Positions 24,943-41,423 of a stretch of DNA of 64,000 bases are shown one piece after another; positions within the stretch are counted from its first letter, which is position 1; the number at the start of each line of letters is the position of its first letter. The notes under the pieces are model-generated. The model saw only the letters and a program-made list of their open reading frames with translations. It made no database searches and had not been told where the DNA came from. Both the position numbers and the translations under genes were made by a program. The DNA is from Tahibacter sp042701255. Lineage in GTDB: Bacteria; Pseudomonadota; Gammaproteobacteria; Xanthomonadales; Rhodanobacteraceae. The DNA lies in assembly GCF_042701255.1 (NCBI RefSeq), contig NZ_CP170554.1, positions 2,666,001 to 2,730,000 on the forward strand, read 5' to 3'.

Positions 24943-26253
24943 TCACGCCTCCCGATAGCTGGCCGGTACCGGATAGGCGCCGAACCGGCGGATGGCGGGC
25001 ATGGCGAGCCCGAGCAGCGCCACGGCGGCAATCGCGGCGCCGGAAATCGTCAGCAGCAAGACCAGCGAATAGTGCGCCGCCACCAGTCCGGCGACGGTCA
25101 TCGACAGCGGCGTCAGGCCGAGCACGGCGAACATGACGATGCTGAGGATGCGGCCGGTCAGCGACGGCGGCACGCGCTCCTGTATCCAGCTCAGGCCCAG
25201 CACGCCGCCGTAGCTCGCGGCGACGCCGATCAGGGCCAGCGCCGGCGCGGCGGTGACCAGCCGGTCCGCATGAGCGAGCCAGGCAATCGACAGTCCGGCG
25301 ACGAGGTCGGCGCAGAGCATGACCTGACCCAGCCGCTGCGGGCCGGGCTTGGGCAGCAGGCCGCCGAGCGCGAAGCCCAGCATCGAACCCAGGCCGTTGA
25401 CGGCATAGAGCATGCCGTAGGACAGCGCGCCGTCCTGCAGCCGCTGCTGCGCGAGCTGCGGGATCACGGTCATCAGCGGACCGATGGCGAAGAAGCCGAC
25501 GCAGCCCATGTAGAGGGTGGCGATGCGCATGCCGTCGTCCTGCCGCAGATAGCGGAAGCCTTCGGTCAGGCGCACCTTGACCGCGCCCGGCATCTTGCCG
25601 GGAGCCGTCACCCGTATCTGCAGCAGCAGCACGAGTGCGACGGCGATAGCGCCCGCGTTGAACAGGAATGCATAGGCGATATGGCGCAGATCCGCGCCTG
25701 CCGTCTGTGGTGCGCCGGCCGTCGGCAGGCCCCAGATCAGCAGTCCCGCCAGCACCGGCGCGAACAGCTGGATCAGCTGCTGCGAGCCCATCAGCGCGCT
25801 GTTGCCCTTCTGGATCTGCGAACGCTCCACGACCTGCGGCAGCAGGGCGCGGTTGGCCGGCAGGGCGAAGGCCGTCAGCAGGCCGAAGGTGATCGCGAAA
25901 CCGTAGAGATGCTGCAGCTGGATGCGGCCGCCCAGCAGCATCAGCGCCAGTGCGACCAGCGCCAGCATGAACAGGAAGCGGCTGACCAGCAGCACCGAGC
26001 GCGCCGTGAAGCGGTCCGACGCGCTGCCGCTGAACAGCATGAACGCGGCGCGCGGCAGGCTTTCCAGCGCCATCACGATGCCGAGTGCGGCCGAGTCGTG
26101 CGAGATCGACAGCACCAGCCAGGGCATGGCGATCAGGGTGAAGTAATCGCCGAGCGACGAAATCGCCGCGCTGGCCCACAGCCACAGATAGTCGCGGTTG
26201 CGAAACAGCGACGGCGCCGTGTCGACGGCCGGTTCGGATGACGTGGCATTCAT
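24943..26253 (-). CDS. MFS exporter of the NRPS cluster (EntS-like MFS_3)
   Basis: The 436-residue protein has about 12 hydrophobic spans and the MFS_3 features found in EntS-type siderophore and peptide exporters (RNRDYLWLWASAAISSLGD at the start, SASDRFTARSVL after span 2, QKGNSALMGSQQLIQL in the middle). It is the last gene of the cluster; its ATG overlaps the NRPS-B stop by 4 nt, so it is made with the synthetase. That coupling makes export of the peptide product its most likely job. The product itself is unknown. Confidence 0.9.
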   Translation of the reverse strand: MNATSSEPAVDTAPSLFRNRDYLWLWASAAISSLGDYFTLIAMPWLVLSISHDSAALGIVMALESLPRAAFMLFSGSASDRFTARSVLLVSRFLFMLALVALALMLLGGRIQLQHLYGFAITFGLLTAFALPANRALLPQVVERSQIQKGNSALMGSQQLIQLFAPVLAGLLIWGLPTAGAPQTAGADLRHIAYAFLFNAGAIAVALVLLLQIRVTAPGKMPGAVKVRLTEGFRYLRQDDGMRIATLYMGCVGFFAIGPLMTVIPQLAQQRLQDGALSYGMLYAVNGLGSMLGFALGGLLPKPGPQRLGQVMLCADLVAGLSIAWLAHADRLVTAAPALALIGVAASYGGVLGLSWIQERVPPSLTGRILSIVMFAVLGLTPLSMTVAGLVAAHYSLVLLLTISGAAIAAVALLGLAMPAIRRFGAYPVPASYREA

Positions 26254-29200
26254 GCGGGCTGCTCGCTGAGGGTGAGGTCGCGCGGCGAAGGCGCTACGTG
26301 CAGGGAAGGATGTGCGGGAAGGGATGTCGCCTCCAGCACGCGCGCGAGGGCCTTGCCCATCGGCGCGACGTCGGGTTCTTCCATGATCGAGAAGTGCGTG
26401 GCGTCGAAGTCCTCGCGCGAGATCTCCTGTTGCACCAGCGGCTGTATCTCGCCGATGCGCTGCTCCACGGACTTGAAGTTGCGGTTGCGCAGGCAGCCGA
26501 GGTAGTGGACGCGTGCGCGCAGCGAAAGCCGCGGTCGATGGAAATCCAGCGAGATCTGGTTGGCCGCGACGAGGTAGTTGAAATAGTCCGTCGCGGACAC
26601 GTCGAGCCGGCCGTCCGCCGGAGTCACCGGCGGCAAGGTCGGCTCGTATTCGCGCATGAGATCGCAGGCGGCCTGCGCATCGAGCTGCTGCAGCTGCGTC
26701 AGGCCGCGCTCGTGGAACGACGCGGGCAGGTCCGTGCCGGTGGCGAGCATGGTGTCGATCAGCGCGACGACGGCGACGGCATGACCGAGCGCTTCGAGGC
26801 GCGAGGCGACTTCCAGCGCAACGAGGCCGCCGCTGGACCAGCCGGCCAGGCGATACGGACCGGCCGGTTGCCGGCGCAGCAGCCGCGCCGCGTAGTCGTC
26901 GGCCAGTTGCTCGGTCGAGGTGAAGGCCGGCACGCGCTGGTTCGGCAGCTCGCTGCGGCAAAAACCATAGACCGGCATCTCCGGCGCGAGATAGCGCAGC
27001 ATCGGCTGATAGCAGAGCACGTCGCCGCCGGCGGCGTGGAAGACGAACAGCGGCGACGTGCCGCTGCCTTCGCGCAGGACGATGAAGGATTCGTCCGCCG
27101 TGTCGGCGTGGTTTTCCACCTGGGCCGCGAGCGCGCGGATCGTCGGCGCCTTGAACAGGATCGAGATCGGCAGGGCCTTGCCGGTGATCTCCCGGATGCG
27201 CGACATCAGGCGCACGGCATTCAGCGAATGTCCGCCGAGGTCGAAGAAATTCGCCGTCACGCCGATGGATTCGTGATCGAGCAGTTCCTGCCACAGCGCC
27301 GCGAGGCGATGTTCCAGCTCGGTGTCCGGCGGCACGTGGGCCGAAGAGGAATAGGCCTGCCGATCGGGCGCCGGCAGGGCGCGGACGTCGAGCTTGCCGC
27401 TGACGGTCAGCGGCATCGCCGCGAGTTGCACGAAGGCGGCGGGAACCAGGTAGGCCGGCAGGCGCTGCACGAGGTAGTCGCGCAAGGTGTCGGCGTCGAC
27501 CGCGTGGCCGTCGCGCGCGACGACGTAGGCGACCAGTTGCCGGTCGTCGCTGCCGCTGTCGCGGCTCAGCACGATCGCGGCTTCCTTGACGCCGGCGTGA
27601 CCGCCGAGCACCGCCTCGATTTCACCCGGCTCGATGCGCACGCCGCGCAGCTTGATCTGCTGGTCGTGTCGTCCGCGGAACTCCAGCTGTCCTTCCGCCA
27701 GCCAGCGGCCGAGATCGCCGGTCTTATACAGCCGCTCGCCGTCGGCGCCGTGCACGAAGCGCTCCGCCGTGAGGTCGGGCCGGCCGAGATAGCCGCGCGC
27801 GACGCCGATGCCGCCGATATGGATTTCTCCGACGACGCCGACCGGTACGGGCTGCAGCGCGTCGTCGAGCACCCGCACGCGCGTGTTGGCGATCGGACGG
27901 CCGATCGGCGCCATGCGCGCGACGTCGTGCACGTCGGTGTAGCAGGTCGCATAGACGGTCGCTTCGGTCGGTCCGTAGGCGTTGACCACGAGCAGGTCGG
28001 GCAGCAGCTGCTGCAGCCGGTGCAGTTCGTCCTCGGCCAGGGATTCCACGCCGACGAGGATGCGGCGCAGCGACAGCGCGGCGATGTCCGCATCCGGCCT
28101 GTCGCGCAGCCAGCGCACGAAGAACGGCGGCAGATAGGCCTGCGTGACGGCATTGCGGCGCAGCCACGCGAGATAGGCGCCGGCGTCGGCGCGATCGTCG
28201 TCGGGAACGACGTGCAGGGTCGCGCCTTGCGCGAGCGCGAGCAGGATCTCGAACACCGAAGCATCGAAACCGTAGCTGCCCCACCAGGCCGCGCGGACCG
28301 GTGCGCGGTCGGCGAAGCGCCGGCACGAGTCGTCGATCATGCTCAGCAGGCCCGCATGTTCCGCCATCACGCCCTTGGGAGCGCCGGTCGAGCCGGAGGT
28401 GTAGATCACGTAGGCGAGATGGTCGCGCCGCAACGCCGGAACCTTCGTCGCCGTCGCGTTTTCCGCTGCGAACGATGACTCATCGTCGAGCAGCACGGTA
28501 CGCAGGCCCGGTGCGGCCAGCACGTGCTGCAGGCGCTGCTGGGTCAGCACGAGGGTGGCGCCGCTGTCGTGGATCATCGCGGCGAGGCGTTCGCGCGGAT
28601 GGGCCGGATCGAGCGGGACATAGGCGCCGCCGGCCTTGAGCACGGCCAGGGTGCCGACCACGACGTCGAGGCTGCGATGCGCGTGAATGGCCACGCAGGT
28701 ATCCGGCACCACGCCAAGCGCGATCAGCGACTGCGCGAGGCGATCGGCGCGGCGGTCGAGTTCGGCGTAGCTGAGTTGCTGGCCGGCATCGCGGACCGCG
28801 ATCGCATCGGGCGTCGACTGCGCGTGCGACTCGATGAGTCCGTGCACGCCGGTCACCGGCGGCAACGGTTGCTGCGGACCGTTCTCCCAGGCGAGGCCCG
28901 CGCGGCCGGAAGCGAGCAGCGGAAGCTGCTGCACCGGCGTGTCCGGCGCGGCGACGAGGCCCTGCAGCAGGACCTCGAACGATTCGGCCAGGCGCGCGAT
29001 GGTGTCGGCGCGGAACAGGTCGCGGTTGTAGTCCCAGCAGGTCTCGAGCCCGTCCGGTGTCTCGCGCAGGTTGAGGGTCAGGTCGAACTTCGCGTGGTGC
29101 GATTCGCCGGCGGCATCGCTGACCTGCAGGCCGCGGAACGGCACGATCGCGCTGGCGTTGTTGTCCAGCGCGAGCATGACCTGGAACAGCGGACTGTGGC

Positions 29201-32200
29201 TGGTCGAGCGCTGCGGACGCAGGCGATCCACGAGCATTTCGAACGGCAGGTCCTGATGCTGATACGCATCGAGCGCGGCTGCCCTGGCCGCGGCCAGGAC
29301 CGCGCTGAAGCGCGGATTGCCCGAAAGATCCGTGCGCAGCACCAGGGTGTTGACGAAGAAGCCGATCAGCGGTGCGAGCTGTTCGTGGCGGCGGTTCGCG
29401 ATCGGCGTACCCATGACGATGTCGGTGTCGCCGCTCCAGCGCGCGAGCAGTACCGCGAATGCGGCCTGCGCCGCCATGAACAGCGTCGCCTCCTGCGCGC
29501 GTGCGAGGTCGCGCAAACCGTCGAGCAGCGCGGCGGGCATGCGCCGCCAGTGCATCGCGCCGCGATAGTGCTGCGATTCGGGACGCGGGAAATCCAGCGG
29601 CAGGTTGTGCAGCAGGGGAAGGCCGGCGAGCTGCTGCTGCCAATAGCCGACCTGCCGTTCGAGGCGTTCGCCCTGCAGCCAGTGCTGCTGCCAGTGCGCG
29701 TAGTCGGCGTACTGCAGCGGCAGTGCCGGCAGCGGGTCCGGGCGGCCTTCGATCGCGGCGTCGTACAGCGCCGCGAGTTCCTGCAGCAGCACGCCCATGG
29801 ACCAGCCGTCGGCGGCGATGTGGTGCAGGGTCAGCAGGAACAGATGCTCGTTGTCGCCCAGGCGCAGCAGTTGCGCGCGAAGCAGCAGGTCGGTGCTCAG
29901 GTCGAACGGGCGTGCGGCTTCCGCATCGAGGCGGCGCGTCGCTTCGTGCGCGCGATCGGCCGCAGCCAGGAACGAGAGATCCTCGACCGGCAAGGTCACC
30001 TGCGCTCGTTCGTCGAGCCGCGGCACGGCTTCGCCGCGAACCACCGCGAGGTTCGTCCGCAGCACCTCGTGGCGCCGCACGATGGCCTGCAGCGCCCACT
30101 GCAGGGCCGCGCGGTCCAGCGGCCCGGTCAGTCGCAGCACGCAGGGAATGTTGTAGACCGCGCCCGCATCGCCCATCTGGTCGATGAACCAGAGCCGGCG
30201 CTGCGCATACGACAACGTGGCCGGCGCGTCCGCAGGCCGCGGCGACGGATGGGGCGATTCGCTGCCGCCGCCGTGCTGCAGCAGCGGCTCGATCAGCGCG
30301 GCCTGCGCGCGGATGGTCTGCGCGGCGAAGAGATCGCGCAGCGACGGTTCGACGCCGAACCGGGCGCCGATGCGATTGTGCAGGCGCGTCAGCAGCAGCG
30401 AATGGCCGCCGAGTTCGAAGAAGCCCGAGGTGACGCCGGGCTGCTCCTGTCCGAGCAGGTCCTGCCACATGTCGGCCAGCTGCTGCTCGACCGGTCCGGA
30501 CGGCGGCACGCGCTCGACCGGCTGCAGTGCGGCGAAGTCGGCCGGCGGCAGCGCCCTGGTGTCGAGCTTGCCGTTGGCCGTCACCGGCAGGCGATCCAGG
30601 CGCACGTAGACGGCGGGCAGCATGTGCGGCGGCAGCTGCGCCTGCAGATGCGTGCGTAACGGCGCCAGCAGCTCCTCGTCGCCCAGGTCCGCATCGACGG
30701 GAACCACGTAGGCAACGAGCCGCTGATCGCCGGGTTCGCGATCGTGCACGACGGCGGCGGCCTGCTTCACCCCGGCGCAGGCGAGCATCTGCGCTTCGAT
30801 TTCGCCGAGCTCCACGCGCTGGCCGCGGATCTTCACCTGGAAGTCGTTGCGCCCGAGGTATTCGATCGCGCCGTCCGGCCGCTGGCGGCCGAGATCGCCC
30901 GTGCGGTACATGCGTGCATCGGTCCCGTCGTGGAACGGATCGGCGACGAATCGCTCCGCGGTCAGCGCCTCGCGGTTGAGATAGCCCCGCGCGACCTGTC
31001 GTCCCGCAATGTGGATTTCTCCACGCATGCCGCGCGGCACGGGCCGGCCGCGTTCGTCCAGCAGACGAAGGCGCACGTTGGCGCCGGGCGTGCCGATCGG
31101 AATCACCTCGGGCAATGCCGCCTCGGGACAATCCCAGGCCGTGACGCTGACGGCCGCTTCGGTAGGACCGTAGAGATTGTGCAGCCGTGCCTGCGGGAAA
31201 CGGTCGCGGCATCGGCGCACGAGCGCGGCGGTCAAGGTTTCCGCGCCGCTGAAGATGCGCGTGACGCTGTCGCAGCCGGCGACGCGCGGATGATCCAGGA
31301 AGGCCTGCAGCATCGACGGCACGAAGCCGATGACGGTGATCCGTTCGCGGCCGATCAGGTCTACCAGATAGGCCGGGTCCTTGTGTCCTTCGGGACGGGC
31401 GAGCACGAGCTGCGCGCCGGCCAGCAGGGTCAGGAAGATCTCGCGCACCGACACATCGAAACCGATCGGCGTCTTCTGCAACACCTTGTCGTGCGGTTCG
31501 TGCGGATAGGCGTCCTGCATCCACAGCAGCCGGTTGACGATCGCCCGGTGCGCATTCATGACGCCCTTGGGGCGACCGGTCGAGCCCGAGGTGTAGATGA
31601 TGTAGGCGAGGTGATCGGACGACAGTCCGATCTGCGCCGGCGACAGGTCGTCGCTGCTTTCATCGCGCCAGTCCGCCGCGTCGCGCTCCAGATCCAGCAC
31701 GGTGACGTCGCGGAGTTCCTCCACGTCCGCGATCAGCCGGCGCAGCGCATCGGCGGCCGCCGTCTGCGCGATCACGACGCGCGGCGCGCTGTCGGTCAGC
31801 AGATAGCGCAGGCGTTCGGCCGGATAGTCCGGTTCCATCGGTACATAGCAGCCGCCGGCCTTGAGCACGGCGAGCAGGCAGGTGATCTGGGCGGGACAGC
31901 GTTCCATCACCACGGCGACCGGCACGTCGGGGCCGACGCCGAGCCGGCGCAGCCGGTGCGCGAGACGATTGGCCGCGGCATTGAGTTCGCCGTAGCGCAG
32001 ACGGACGTCGTCCTGGATGACGGCGACCGCGTCAGGCGCGCGCGCCGCCTGCCGCTCGATGAACTCGTGCAGGCAGACGTGTTCGGGATAGGCGCCGCTC
32101 GCGCCTTCGCCCAGCGCCAGGACGCGCGCGCGCGCCGCGTCGTCGAGCAGGGGCAGCTCGTCGATGCGCGCCGTCGGATCGCGCACGATGCCGTGCAGCA

Positions 32201-33671
32201 GCGTGGCGAAGGCTGCGCCCATGTCGGCGATCGTCTCGGTGTCGAACAGCTCGCGGCTGTAGTCCCAGCAGGCCTCCAGACCGTCGCCGGTCTCGAACAG
32301 ACTCAGGTTGAGATCGAACTTCGCGTTGACCAGGTCCGGCACGACCGCTTCGACGGCGACGCCCGGCAGGGCGAGCGCCGCGGCTTCGTCGATGTCCTGC
32401 AGCGAGAACATGATCTGCACCAGCGGTGCGATGTTGAGGCTGCGCGAGGGGTTCAGCGCCTCGATCAGCAGCTCGAACGGCAGCTGCTGGAACTCGAACG
32501 CATCCAGCACGCCGTCGCGCGTCTGCGCCAGCAGCTGCGCGAACGTCGCCTCGTTCGCCACCGTCGTACGCAGGGCCAGCGTATTGGCGAAAAAGCCGAT
32601 CAGCGGCGCCAGTTCCTGGCGCGGACGATTGGCGACCGGCGTGCCGACGACGACGTCCGGCTCGCCGCTCCAGCGCGCAAGCAGCACCGCGAACGCGGCC
32701 TGCAAGGTCATGAACAAGGTCGCGCCGTGGCGGCGGCCGAGGTCGGCCAGGGCCCGGTGCAGCGAGGCCGGCAGGCGCTGGCGCCAGGAACCGCCGATGC
32801 GCACGCCGTCGGCCGGGCGCGGACGATCCAGCGGCAGTGCGTGCACGGCCGGCGCGTCGGCCAGCCGCCGGCGCCAGTAGTCCAGCGGCTTCTGCAGCCG
32901 TTCTCCGCTGAGCCATTCGCGCTGCCATGCGGCGTAGTCGCCGTACTGCAAGGTCAGCGGCGGCAGCGGATCGGCACGGCCGGCGGCGAAGGCCGCATAG
33001 AGCGTCGACAATTCGCGCAGCAGGTTCTCCATCGACCAGCCGTCGGTCGCGATGTGGTGGAACGTCGCCATCAGCACGTGCTCGTCCGGCGCCAGGCGGA
33101 ACAGGCGTGCGCGGAACGGCAGTTCCCTGGCGAGATCGAACGGATCGGACAGCGCCGCCTGCAGGCGTGCGCGCACTTCGCGCTCGCGCGCGGTTGCATC
33201 GAACCTTTCCAGGCTTTCGACCGGCAGGCTTGCGTCGACGTCGCTGCGGATCTGCGCCAGCGGCTCGCCGTCGCGCTCAACGACGACCGTGCGCAGGCTT
33301 TCGTGGCGTTCCACGACGCGCCGGAATGCCCGCTGCAACGCCGCTGCATCGAGCGGCCCCGACAGGCGCCAGGTGACCGGCACGGTGTAGTTGGCGCCGG
33401 CGCCGATGAGCCGGTCCAGGAACCAGAGCCGCCGCTGGGTCGGCGAGAGCACCGCGGTTTCCGAATCGCGACGCCGCAGCGCAGGTTCGTCCGCAGCGGT
33501 CGTGCGTGCGCCGCCGAGGTAGGCGATCAGGTCGGCCTTGCGTGCGCTGATCAGTTCGCGCCGCGCTGTCGTCAACGCGCCCTCGCGGGCCTTGCACACA
33601 AGCTTGTCGTCCTGCACGGCGAGATACACGCCGGCCTCGGCCAGATCCTCGATGATCGTCTCGATTTGCAT
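26250..33671 (-). CDS. NRPS-B: TubC docking, C-A-PCP, C-A-PCP-TE (release module)
   Basis: From ATG 33671 the protein has 2473 residues. Domains: a TubC-type N-terminal docking domain (about 1-55, IIEDLAEAGVYLAVQDD), C1 (75-510, HHIATDG at 205-211), A1 (530-1045), PCP1 (LGGHS, Ser1091), C2 (1150-1590, HHIAADG at 1283-1289), A2 (about 1610-2080), PCP2 (LGGHS, Ser2149) and a C-terminal thioesterase with GWSSG (Ser2279) and His2426 in FDATHFS. By manual alignment to GrsA the A1 pocket reads D-V-R-G-F-G-L-V-S-K and A2 reads D-A-F-Y-L-G-A-V-Y-K, the latter close to Ile/Leu codes. No epimerisation domain. It would add the last two residues and release or cyclise the product. The upstream frame to 34721 belongs to another gene. 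Confidence 0.95.
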   Translation of the reverse strand: MQIETIIEDLAEAGVYLAVQDDKLVCKAREGALTTARRELISARKADLIAYLGGARTTAADEPALRRRDSETAVLSPTQRRLWFLDRLIGAGANYTVPVTWRLSGPLDAAALQRAFRRVVERHESLRTVVVERDGEPLAQIRSDVDASLPVESLERFDATAREREVRARLQAALSDPFDLARELPFRARLFRLAPDEHVLMATFHHIATDGWSMENLLRELSTLYAAFAAGRADPLPPLTLQYGDYAAWQREWLSGERLQKPLDYWRRRLADAPAVHALPLDRPRPADGVRIGGSWRQRLPASLHRALADLGRRHGATLFMTLQAAFAVLLARWSGEPDVVVGTPVANRPRQELAPLIGFFANTLALRTTVANEATFAQLLAQTRDGVLDAFEFQQLPFELLIEALNPSRSLNIAPLVQIMFSLQDIDEAAALALPGVAVEAVVPDLVNAKFDLNLSLFETGDGLEACWDYSRELFDTETIADMGAAFATLLHGIVRDPTARIDELPLLDDAARARVLALGEGASGAYPEHVCLHEFIERQAARAPDAVAVIQDDVRLRYGELNAAANRLAHRLRRLGVGPDVPVAVVMERCPAQITCLLAVLKAGGCYVPMEPDYPAERLRYLLTDSAPRVVIAQTAAADALRRLIADVEELRDVTVLDLERDAADWRDESSDDLSPAQIGLSSDHLAYIIYTSGSTGRPKGVMNAHRAIVNRLLWMQDAYPHEPHDKVLQKTPIGFDVSVREIFLTLLAGAQLVLARPEGHKDPAYLVDLIGRERITVIGFVPSMLQAFLDHPRVAGCDSVTRIFSGAETLTAALVRRCRDRFPQARLHNLYGPTEAAVSVTAWDCPEAALPEVIPIGTPGANVRLRLLDERGRPVPRGMRGEIHIAGRQVARGYLNREALTAERFVADPFHDGTDARMYRTGDLGRQRPDGAIEYLGRNDFQVKIRGQRVELGEIEAQMLACAGVKQAAAVVHDREPGDQRLVAYVVPVDADLGDEELLAPLRTHLQAQLPPHMLPAVYVRLDRLPVTANGKLDTRALPPADFAALQPVERVPPSGPVEQQLADMWQDLLGQEQPGVTSGFFELGGHSLLLTRLHNRIGARFGVEPSLRDLFAAQTIRAQAALIEPLLQHGGGSESPHPSPRPADAPATLSYAQRRLWFIDQMGDAGAVYNIPCVLRLTGPLDRAALQWALQAIVRRHEVLRTNLAVVRGEAVPRLDERAQVTLPVEDLSFLAAADRAHEATRRLDAEAARPFDLSTDLLLRAQLLRLGDNEHLFLLTLHHIAADGWSMGVLLQELAALYDAAIEGRPDPLPALPLQYADYAHWQQHWLQGERLERQVGYWQQQLAGLPLLHNLPLDFPRPESQHYRGAMHWRRMPAALLDGLRDLARAQEATLFMAAQAAFAVLLARWSGDTDIVMGTPIANRRHEQLAPLIGFFVNTLVLRTDLSGNPRFSAVLAAARAAALDAYQHQDLPFEMLVDRLRPQRSTSHSPLFQVMLALDNNASAIVPFRGLQVSDAAGESHHAKFDLTLNLRETPDGLETCWDYNRDLFRADTIARLAESFEVLLQGLVAAPDTPVQQLPLLASGRAGLAWENGPQQPLPPVTGVHGLIESHAQSTPDAIAVRDAGQQLSYAELDRRADRLAQSLIALGVVPDTCVAIHAHRSLDVVVGTLAVLKAGGAYVPLDPAHPRERLAAMIHDSGATLVLTQQRLQHVLAAPGLRTVLLDDESSFAAENATATKVPALRRDHLAYVIYTSGSTGAPKGVMAEHAGLLSMIDDSCRRFADRAPVRAAWWGSYGFDASVFEILLALAQGATLHVVPDDDRADAGAYLAWLRRNAVTQAYLPPFFVRWLRDRPDADIAALSLRRILVGVESLAEDELHRLQQLLPDLLVVNAYGPTEATVYATCYTDVHDVARMAPIGRPIANTRVRVLDDALQPVPVGVVGEIHIGGIGVARGYLGRPDLTAERFVHGADGERLYKTGDLGRWLAEGQLEFRGRHDQQIKLRGVRIEPGEIEAVLGGHAGVKEAAIVLSRDSGSDDRQLVAYVVARDGHAVDADTLRDYLVQRLPAYLVPAAFVQLAAMPLTVSGKLDVRALPAPDRQAYSSSAHVPPDTELEHRLAALWQELLDHESIGVTANFFDLGGHSLNAVRLMSRIREITGKALPISILFKAPTIRALAAQVENHADTADESFIVLREGSGTSPLFVFHAAGGDVLCYQPMLRYLAPEMPVYGFCRSELPNQRVPAFTSTEQLADDYAARLLRRQPAGPYRLAGWSSGGLVALEVASRLEALGHAVAVVALIDTMLATGTDLPASFHERGLTQLQQLDAQAACDLMREYEPTLPPVTPADGRLDVSATDYFNYLVAANQISLDFHRPRLSLRARVHYLGCLRNRNFKSVEQRIGEIQPLVQQEISREDFDATHFSIMEEPDVAPMGKALARVLEATSLPAHPSLHVAPSPRDLTLSEQPA

Positions 33672-33691
33672 GGAGCGTTCGCTTTCCGGAT

Positions 33692-34843
33692 TCAGGCCAT
33701 GGAGACGGTTTGCGCCTTGCACAGCGCAGCGAGATCGCGCGGGGAAATCTCGATCTCGACGCGCGGCACGCCCGCGCCGGTGAGCACGGTGGAATAGCCC
33801 AGCACGGTCTCGTCCATGAATACCGGGATGTCGTGTACGGCGATCGGCGTGACCGAGGTCGGCGGATAGCCGACCAGCCGCTGCAGGTCGGCCAGCGAAG
33901 CCATCTCCAGCCGCTTCGCGCCGAGGCGCGCCGCAAGGCCGGGCAGGTCCACGCGCTTGTCCATGCTGCACACCACGAGGTAGTGGCGGTCTTCGTCGCG
34001 ACTCTTGAGGAACAGGGTCTTGGTGATGCGCGCGAGCTCGTAGCCGAGCGCGTCGGCGAAATCCTTGGGCGCGCGGATCGGCCGGTCGAAGTCGTCGTGA
34101 CAGTGCGCCTGATGCACGATGCCCGCCGCGTCGAGCGCGTCGATGATCCGCTGCGCGGCCTGCGTGGTGCTGCCGGAATGTGTCGTCATGCCAAAGCGCC
34201 GGGCGGCCTCCTCGAAATGCGAGCGGAACCGCTCGGGAACGGCATTGCCGTAGATCTTGATGTATTCGCGGAACAGCGGTGCGCTGTCCTTGAGGAACAG
34301 CAGGTCGGTCGGCACCATGTGGCGGATGACCAGCATCGGCACCGGACTGTACAAGGGGCGAAATTCCGGATTCCACAATCCGCGCTTGTCCGGCGGGCCG
34401 TCGTGGAACTCGCCGACCATCAGGCCGTTGGGCACGAAGCGGCCCTGCAGCTCGGTCTGCGCGGTTTCGATCAACTCGGCGGCGGCGTCGGCGGGCAGAC
34501 GCGGGAACAGCACCATCAGCGACTTGAACTGCGCCTCGTTGCCGGATACGGGTTCCAGTGCGATGAAGCGCTCCATCTCGCGCAGCAGGATCGCCTTGAT
34601 CGCGGCGACGTCGAGATCGGCGTCCTCGTACACCGCAGTGAACAGCAGCTTCTTCGTCAGCGCGCCGGGCACGAACGGACACACCGGGCCGTTGCGTCCG
34701 AGTTCCGGGTGCGGCGCGCACAGATAGCTCTTCACCCAGCCGGCGACGGCCAGCACGTCCGGATGGCCTTCCCGCAGTGCGGCATCCAGCGACAGCAGGG
34801 CCGGCGTTTCGCGTTGCGTCCGGCTAGTCACGGTCATGTCCAT
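33692..34843 (-). CDS. DUF6875-like / YbaK-like deacylase fusion encoded between two NRPS genes
   Basis: ATG 34843 gives 383 residues (ATG 34837 is an alternative). Residues 15-215 resemble the uncharacterised DUF6875 domain (VKSYLCAPHPELGRNGPVCPF, FHDGPPDKRGLWNP). Residues 225-378 are a YbaK/ProX-type aminoacyl-tRNA editing domain: ARITKTLFLK with Lys275 at the place of the catalytic Lys of YbaK, then a VCSMDKRVDL strand, LVGYPPTSVTPIAV, and an ISPRDLAAL ending. Such domains hydrolyse misacylated tRNA. It is encoded between NRPS-A and NRPS-B, 20 nt from each. It could remove wrong residues from carrier proteins or protect the cell from mischarging with the cluster's own non-standard amino acid; both are inference. 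Confidence 0.8.
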   Translation of the reverse strand: MDMTVTSRTQRETPALLSLDAALREGHPDVLAVAGWVKSYLCAPHPELGRNGPVCPFVPGALTKKLLFTAVYEDADLDVAAIKAILLREMERFIALEPVSGNEAQFKSLMVLFPRLPADAAAELIETAQTELQGRFVPNGLMVGEFHDGPPDKRGLWNPEFRPLYSPVPMLVIRHMVPTDLLFLKDSAPLFREYIKIYGNAVPERFRSHFEEAARRFGMTTHSGSTTQAAQRIIDALDAAGIVHQAHCHDDFDRPIRAPKDFADALGYELARITKTLFLKSRDEDRHYLVVCSMDKRVDLPGLAARLGAKRLEMASLADLQRLVGYPPTSVTPIAVHDIPVFMDETVLGYSTVLTGAGVPRVEIEISPRDLAALCKAQTVSMA

Positions 34844-34863
34844 GGAGCGTTCCCTGGCGATGA

Positions 34864-41361
<6,498 letters not shown>

Positions 41362-41423
41362 CGTCGGGTTCCGTACGGGGTATTGCGGCCCTGCCGCCGG
41401 GCTGCGTGGGTCGTCGCGGGAAA

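Noticed and set aside
33672..34721. N-terminal extension of NRPS-B up to 34721
   Set aside because: The region is the DUF6875-YbaK gene in another frame; the TubC docking domain begins at ATG 33671, which is the natural start.
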